A stretch of DNA of 64,000 nt from SG8-41 sp964521405 (GTDB lineage: Bacteria; Pseudomonadota; Gammaproteobacteria; Burkholderiales; SG8-41), in assembly GCA_964521405.1 (NCBI GenBank), contig CAZFRR010000204.1, forward strand, positions 9,550 through 73,549, in the 5' to 3' direction. Under the pieces are notes generated by a model. It did no database searches, was not told the origin of the DNA, and saw nothing but the letters and a program-made list of their open reading frames with translations. Each line of letters starts with the position of its first letter. Positions within the stretch are counted from its first letter, which is position 1. Of the stretch, positions 62,685 through 64,000 are shown piece after piece. The position numbers and the translations under genes are program-made.

Positions 62685-62782
62685 TCACAGAGATCACAGA
62701 GAACACAGAGAAGAACCAGGACGATGAGATCCAATCAGTCGTTAAATTCGGGGTTTCCTCTGTGAGCTCTGTGTCCTCTGTG
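62685..62782. repeat. Nonamer hairpin array H16 (9-bp period)
   Basis: Left arm: TCACAGAGA, TCACAGAGA, ACACAGAGA (62685-62711). Right arm: TCCTCTGTG, AGCTCTGTG, TCCTCTGTG (62756-62782). The arms are complementary. The unit is 9 bp instead of 7. It lies between the two phnE genes. Confidence 0.85.
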
Positions 62783-62802
62783 GCTGAATTGAGGTTTACG
62801 CT

Positions 62803-63609
62803 TTGAGCGCGACAACGGCCATTGATCGCGAGTGGCTGCGCTACACGCCGCGGCAGCGCCTGGCGCGCTTCGCGCTCTATTTCGGGCTGGTTCTCGCGAT
62901 CGTCGCGAGCCTGCGCACGGTGCAGATCATCCCGGAGTTTCTCTACGACGCGCCGGAGCAGATGGCGGATCTCTTCAAGCGCATGTGGCCGATCGCGTGG
63001 TCGTTTTATCCCAAGGGCGTGCACGATGCGCTGATCGAGACGCTGCACATCGCGACGCTCGGCACGATACTGGCGATACTCATGGCGTTGCCGCTGGGGC
63101 TGCTCGCGGCCAACAACATCACGCCCAACGCCTGGCTCAATGCTTTCGCCAGGCTGATGCTGGTGTCCTCGCGCTCGGTCAATTCCCTGGTTTGGGCGCT
63201 GCTGTTCGTCGCGATTTTCGGGCCGGGCGCGCTTGCCGGCACCATGGCGATCGCGTTTCGCTCAATCGGCTTCGTCGGCAAGCTTTTCGGCGAGGCGCTC
63301 GAAGAGTCGCGGCCCGGCCCGATCGAGGCGTTGAAGGCAGCCGGCGCGCCGTGGCCTTCGATCTTCATCAAGGGCTACTGGCCGCAGGTCGAGCCGGCAT
63401 TCTGGGCGATTGCGCTCTTTCGCTGGGATATCAGCGTGCGCGAGTCGGCGGTGCTGGGCCTCGTTGGCGCCGGCGGCATCGGCATGGCAATCGATACCGC
63501 CATGAATCTCTTCCAGTGGGAGCGCGTGGCGTTGATGCTGGTCGCAATCTTCTCGGTGGTGATCGTGGCGGAGATCGCGGTGACTTTCATCCGGAAAAGA
63601 ATCATTTAA
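62803..63609 (+). CDS. phnE2: Phosphonate-type ABC transporter permease (PhnE), copy 2
   Basis: 268 residues from the TTG at 62803, preceded by GAGG. Six membrane segments and an EAA-type loop (GEALEESRPGPIEALKAAGA) are visible. It is a paralogue of the first PhnE rather than a duplicate, since the two differ along their length; many Phn-type systems use two permeases. Confidence 0.9.
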   Translation: MSATTAIDREWLRYTPRQRLARFALYFGLVLAIVASLRTVQIIPEFLYDAPEQMADLFKRMWPIAWSFYPKGVHDALIETLHIATLGTILAILMALPLGLLAANNITPNAWLNAFARLMLVSSRSVNSLVWALLFVAIFGPGALAGTMAIAFRSIGFVGKLFGEALEESRPGPIEALKAAGAPWPSIFIKGYWPQVEPAFWAIALFRWDISVRESAVLGLVGAGGIGMAIDTAMNLFQWERVALMLVAIFSVVIVAEIAVTFIRKRII

Positions 63610-63610
63610 C

Positions 63611-63667
63611 CGCCAAGACGCCGGGAACAACAAAAAGGCATAATTGAACCGCCAAGGCCGCCAAGGA
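63611..63667. repeat. CGCCAAG repeats after phnE2
   Basis: CGCCAAGA and CGCCGGGA (63611-63626), then CGCCAAGGC and CGCCAAGGA (63650-63667), in an 8- to 9-bp period. The words match those in the ampD tail at 53755-53806. No complementary arm is visible. Confidence 0.65.
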
Positions 63668-63716
63668 AAACCGGGAAACGCAGATCAATGCAGGGAATCA
63701 GGGAAGGGCAACAACG

Positions 63717-64000
63717 ATGACCGCGCCTGAGCAGTCTGACAGCACCACGCTCGAGGTGGTGAAAAACGGGCCGTACCGGGTGAGCGGCGCCTGCCGCGTG
63801 CGCAATGCGCGCGGCGAGGACGTGCCCACGCGCGGCAGGTTCGCGCTGTGCCGCTGCGGCAGCTCTTCAAAGAAGCCGTTCTGCGACGGCACGCACGCCA
63901 AGATCGGCTTCGAGGGCACGCGCTTCACAACGAACTCACCGGACGCCGCGCAGCCGTACCGCGGCAAGCGGATCACGATCCACGATAATCGCGCGCTGTG
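63717..64000 (+). CDS. CDGSH iron-sulfur domain protein, 3' end cut by window edge
   Basis: The frame from the ATG at 63717 runs off the right edge. It has the CDGSH 2Fe-2S motif, CRCGSSSKKPFCDGTH, near residues 42-57, followed by the IGFEGTRF region typical of the family. Such small proteins bind a redox-active 2Fe-2S cluster through three Cys and one His. It follows phnE2 by 107 nt; a functional link is not evident. Confidence 0.85.
   Translation, partial: MTAPEQSDSTTLEVVKNGPYRVSGACRVRNARGEDVPTRGRFALCRCGSSSKKPFCDGTHAKIGFEGTRFTTNSPDAAQPYRGKRITIHDNRAL

Overview
The window is 64 kb of GC-rich bacterial chromosome and looks betaproteobacterial. The evidence is gene order and family content: rplU-rpmA-obg-proB next to a CNP1-like gene and rppH; ispB, tRNA-Pro, a PP0621-type small protein, pilS-pilR and ampD in a row; ilvI-ilvH-ilvC-psd-pssA-leuA; and an ECF sigma factor followed by DUF3619, DUF3106 and RDD genes. 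The left half carries a sulfur-oxidation locus, so the organism is probably a sulfur-oxidising chemolithotroph or can use reduced sulfur. The species cannot be named from the sequence.

Left arm, 1-2219: the end of an SDR-type epimerase gene, a 190-bp MITE-like element with 30-bp terminal inverted repeats, an AurF-like diiron protein and a small unknown gene. From 2259 to 15011 every gene is on the minus strand and forms a complete sHdr (sulfur-oxidising heterodisulfide reductase-like) system with its lipoate supply. The first block is lipS2-lipT-lipS1-sLpl(AB) plus an amidotransferase-like protein that lacks its catalytic cysteine. The second is dsrE-hdrC1-hdrB1-hdrA-hyp-hdrC2-hdrB2-hyp-lbpA and an ArsR-type regulator with the two cysteines of persulfide sensors. 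Many junctions overlap by 4 nt. Each block is preceded by a near-identical AT-rich palindrome placed between -35 and -10 positions, so the regulator probably controls two promoters.

Middle, 15 to 45 kb: a FecR-domain protein, a metaxin-like GST, an MFS exporter, valS with an unusual in-frame N-terminal extension, holC, pepA, lptF-lptG, the sigma/DUF3619/DUF3106/RDD group, branched-chain amino acid and phospholipid synthesis genes with a leucine leader peptide before leuA, an MBL-fold protein with altered metal ligands, a BON-domain remnant, wrbA, yihY, a lytic transglycosylase, proS, a spermidine-synthase-like protein, rppH, and a rubrerythrin / Fe-S oxidoreductase / DUF3501 peroxide-response group.

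Right arm, 45 to 64 kb: proB, obg, rpmA, rplU, ispB, tRNA-Pro(CGG), pilSR, ampD, nrdA-nrdB behind a canonical pair of NrdR boxes and a DnaA box, small proteins, a Phn-type ABC transporter (phnD-C-E-E) and the start of a CDGSH Fe-S protein.

The most unusual signal is not a gene. At thirteen intergenic sites there are short arrays with a strict 7-bp period. The heptamer differs from site to site. At all but one or two sites a second array nearby carries the reverse-complement heptamers, so the pair would fold into a long imperfect hairpin. They lie only between co-directional or convergent genes, never in the seven divergent promoter regions or the packed sHdr operon. Several supply the stop or start codons of flanking genes. 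Related arrays with 8- and 9-bp periods occur at three further sites.
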